Source: CAZHFA01 sp964534945 (GTDB lineage Bacteria; Bdellovibrionota_C; UBA2361; CAKMMH01). Taken from it: a DNA stretch of 15,962 nt. A program made the position numbers and the translations under genes. The notes under the pieces are model-generated. The model saw only the letters and a list, made by a program, of their open reading frames with translations, did no database searches and was not told the DNA's origin. This document shows positions 14,784-15,962 of the stretch, in pieces (positions within the stretch are counted from its first letter, which is position 1; each line of letters opens with the position of its first letter). Location of the stretch: the NCBI GenBank assembly GCA_964534945.1, contig CAZHSB010000041.1, positions 1 to 15,962 on the forward strand, read 5' to 3'.

Positions 14784-15596
14784 TTAATCTAAAAAAATTT
14801 TTTTAGCATTATAGATTGCCCAAGCAGAAAGAGAATGTGAATCACAAAGAGTGCCAGATGAAATTTTTTTGTTAATTTCTTTTGCTGTCGCTAGTTTTAT
14901 ATTGAGATTTTCTAAGCCTCCATTGATTTTTGAATTTTCTGGAAGATTTATATAGATAAAATTTGGAGCATTAGTGGTTGTTGAAGAATTTTCAAATATC
15001 CTTCCTAACGTTTTTGCTTTTATAGAATTAAAATCAATGTTTGAGCAAACTTCTTCACTAAATTCTCTAAAAATTTCTTTTCCAACAAATCCGATGCCAT
15101 TTATGTATATAGATTTTGAAGTTTCACTTTTTTCTGGAAATCCTCTAGGAAATCCTTCTAAAAAATCTCCTTTTCCGATTCTGAATTCATTTGTTAAAAC
15201 AAACTTTGATCCAATCTTTACGACATAAATAACTCCAAATGATTCTAAAGAATTGTCGTTTATCCTAAGTGGATAAACAAAAGTTTTTCCATTTGGAAGC
15301 ATTACTTCAAATGGGATATCTGCATAAAAAGTTTTATTCCAAATAATTGTTCCAGAAATTCCTATAATGATTGGTCCTGATGGATAAGATCGTTCTCCCC
15401 AATAAAAAGAATTTTTTTCTAATGTGTGTAATCCGTTGAGAGAAAGATAGGTATTTATTTGTTTTTCAAGTTCATGTGTCTGAATTGGTGCGAGTGATTG
15501 TTTATTATATTTTAACCAGTCTAAAAATGGTAATTTAAAGCTTGTATCTTCGTCAACAATTGTTTTATTAGAAGTTTCTTCTAAAATTTGTTCCAT
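14784..15596 (-). CDS. Nudix-like hydrolase with a divergent Nudix box
   Basis: The 270-aa protein has, after a helical N-terminal region (1-60) and beta-rich segments, FLEGFPRGFPE (145-155) and then FREFSEEV (176-183), resembling the E-x-PxG and REUXEE halves of a Nudix box. The spacing is not canonical: about 20 extra residues separate the GFPE part from REFSEE, and the usual Glu eight residues before the Arg is Gly. It may be an ADP-ribose/NDP-sugar type Nudix protein with an insertion, or an inactive relative. No ribosome binding site is evident before ATG 15596; a weak promoter (TTAAAA at 15646-15651, TATACT at 15623-15628, 17-bp spacer) lies upstream. It is convergent with mreB, with 20 bp between stops. 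Confidence 0.6.
   Translation of the reverse strand: MEQILEETSNKTIVDEDTSFKLPFLDWLKYNKQSLAPIQTHELEKQINTYLSLNGLHTLEKNSFYWGERSYPSGPIIIGISGTIIWNKTFYADIPFEVMLPNGKTFVYPLRINDNSLESFGVIYVVKIGSKFVLTNEFRIGKGDFLEGFPRGFPEKSETSKSIYINGIGFVGKEIFREFSEEVCSNIDFNSIKAKTLGRIFENSSTTTNAPNFIYINLPENSKINGGLENLNIKLATAKEINKKISSGTLCDSHSLSAWAIYNAKKIFLD
14789..14806. repeat. 18-bp perfect A/T palindrome at the mreB/Nudix convergent end
   Basis: CTAAAAAAATTTTTTTAG is perfectly self-complementary. It lies inside the last codons of the Nudix gene, just past the mreB stop. It lacks a GC stem, so it is at best a weak terminator. It may simply be Lys/Phe codons in AT-rich DNA. Confidence 0.35.
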
Positions 15597-15670
15597 AATG
15601 ATTTTAATAGTATAAATAAAATAGTATAAACAATGATTTTTAAAATTTTAACGAAGAATTTGTCTTGTTT

Positions 15671-15700
15671 TCTTATTTATATGCTTCTTATTTATATGCT
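15671..15700. repeat. 15-bp tandem duplication
   Basis: A 15-bp unit beginning TCTTATTTAT occurs twice head-to-tail (15671-15685 and 15686-15700). It abuts the longer direct repeat that follows. Confidence 0.85.
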
Positions 15701-15778
15701 TCTTTTTTTTGGAAGGCACCTCCTTTTTGGCATTACCCCTAGGTTTCTTTTTTTTGGAAGGCACCTCCTTTTTGGCAT
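15700..15778. repeat. 34-bp direct repeat, period 45, in the leader of repeat copy C
   Basis: A 34-bp segment (T-run, GGAAGGCACCTCC, TTTTTGGCAT) at 15700-15733 is repeated exactly at 15745-15778, separated by 11 bp containing ACCCCTAGG. It resembles the leader of repeat copy B at 437-460, so it is likely a duplicated edge of the hairpin element. Confidence 0.85.
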
Positions 15779-15790
15779 ATCAAAAATCTT

Positions 15791-15948
15791 CGTTGCCCTG
15801 AAAGGGCAAGCTACTGAAATATAGTGTGCTAATGCACCTGCGTTGAAAACGCTATACAACCCAGCCTAGGGGTAAGCGCGAATGAAATGAGCGTGTACCC
15901 CTAGGTAACCGAATTCCACACCCCAACCGCAGGCTGAAAGTCTGCAAC
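15791..15948 (+). repeat. Composite multi-hairpin repeat, copy C (most complete)
   Basis: Five stems occur in order: GCCCT-GAA-AGGGC (15795-15807), GTGC-TAAT-GCAC (15826-15837), GCGTT-GAA-AACGC (15840-15852), a perfect 10-bp stem CCTAGGGGTA/TACCCCTAGG (15865-15874 with 15896-15905) and GCAGGCT-GAA-AGTCTGC (15929-15945, one G-T pair). Three stems share the same GAA triloop. The linker CTATACAACCCAGCC is invariant with copy B and differs by one base from copy A. Between copies the first stem changes from T-A to C-G closure and the fourth from CCTAGG to CCCAGG with matching partners, so pairing is conserved. It is inverted relative to copy A at the other end of the window. Confidence 0.85.
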
Positions 15949-15962
15949 AATATAAAATCCGA

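Noticed and set aside
15633..15824. 63-aa plus-strand ORF with repeated LFFGRHLLFGI peptides
   Set aside because: It is composed of the 15-bp and 45-bp duplications and runs into repeat copy C; no good ribosome binding site. More likely repeat translation than a gene.

Overview
The window is AT-rich chromosomal DNA (about 30% G+C by eye) from a diderm bacterium. LpxC, the committed enzyme of lipid A synthesis, implies an LPS-type outer membrane, MreB implies a rod-like cell, and there is a predicted lipoprotein protease. The order cdaA-ybbR-glmM with tsaE behind it, plus an NtrC-type receiver domain, fits deltaproteobacteria-like or related diderm lineages. I cannot name the phylum with confidence.

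Layout. 1-759 has no gene: it holds two copies of a composite hairpin repeat in opposite orientations (1-165 and 437-615) with featureless AT-rich DNA between them. 760-4352 is a plus-strand operon: a GNAT acetyltransferase of the two-domain Eis-like type, then two M16 peptidase subunits, the first without the zinc motif and the second with it. 4356-5696 (minus) is a membrane-anchored sulfatase/alkaline-phosphatase-superfamily protein, convergent with the M16 genes with only 3 bp between stop codons. 5812-10301 is a tight plus-strand operon: cdaA (diadenylate cyclase), ybbR, glmM, tsaE and a PfkB/adenosine-kinase-like kinase, closed by a strong bidirectional terminator. 10385-11173 (minus) is a trypsin-like serine protease lipoprotein. 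11350-12117 (minus) is an unrecognised 255-aa protein with its own promoter and terminator. From 328 bp of divergent promoter DNA, 12446-14763 (plus) runs a response-regulator-receiver/LpxC fusion followed by mreB. 14784-15596 (minus) is a Nudix-like protein. 15597-15962 holds short tandem duplications and a third copy of the hairpin repeat, inverted relative to the copy at position 1.

Functionally much of the window is envelope biology. CdaA, YbbR and GlmM couple c-di-AMP to amino-sugar supply, and GlcNAc-1-P feeds both peptidoglycan and lipid A. The RR-LpxC fusion commits UDP-GlcNAc-derived precursor to lipid A, and MreB directs wall elongation. The main highlight is the receiver-LpxC fusion, which suggests that lipid A commitment could be set directly by a phosphorelay. 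The second is the family of multi-hairpin repeats flanking the window: several stems carry an identical GAA triloop and show compensatory base changes between copies.
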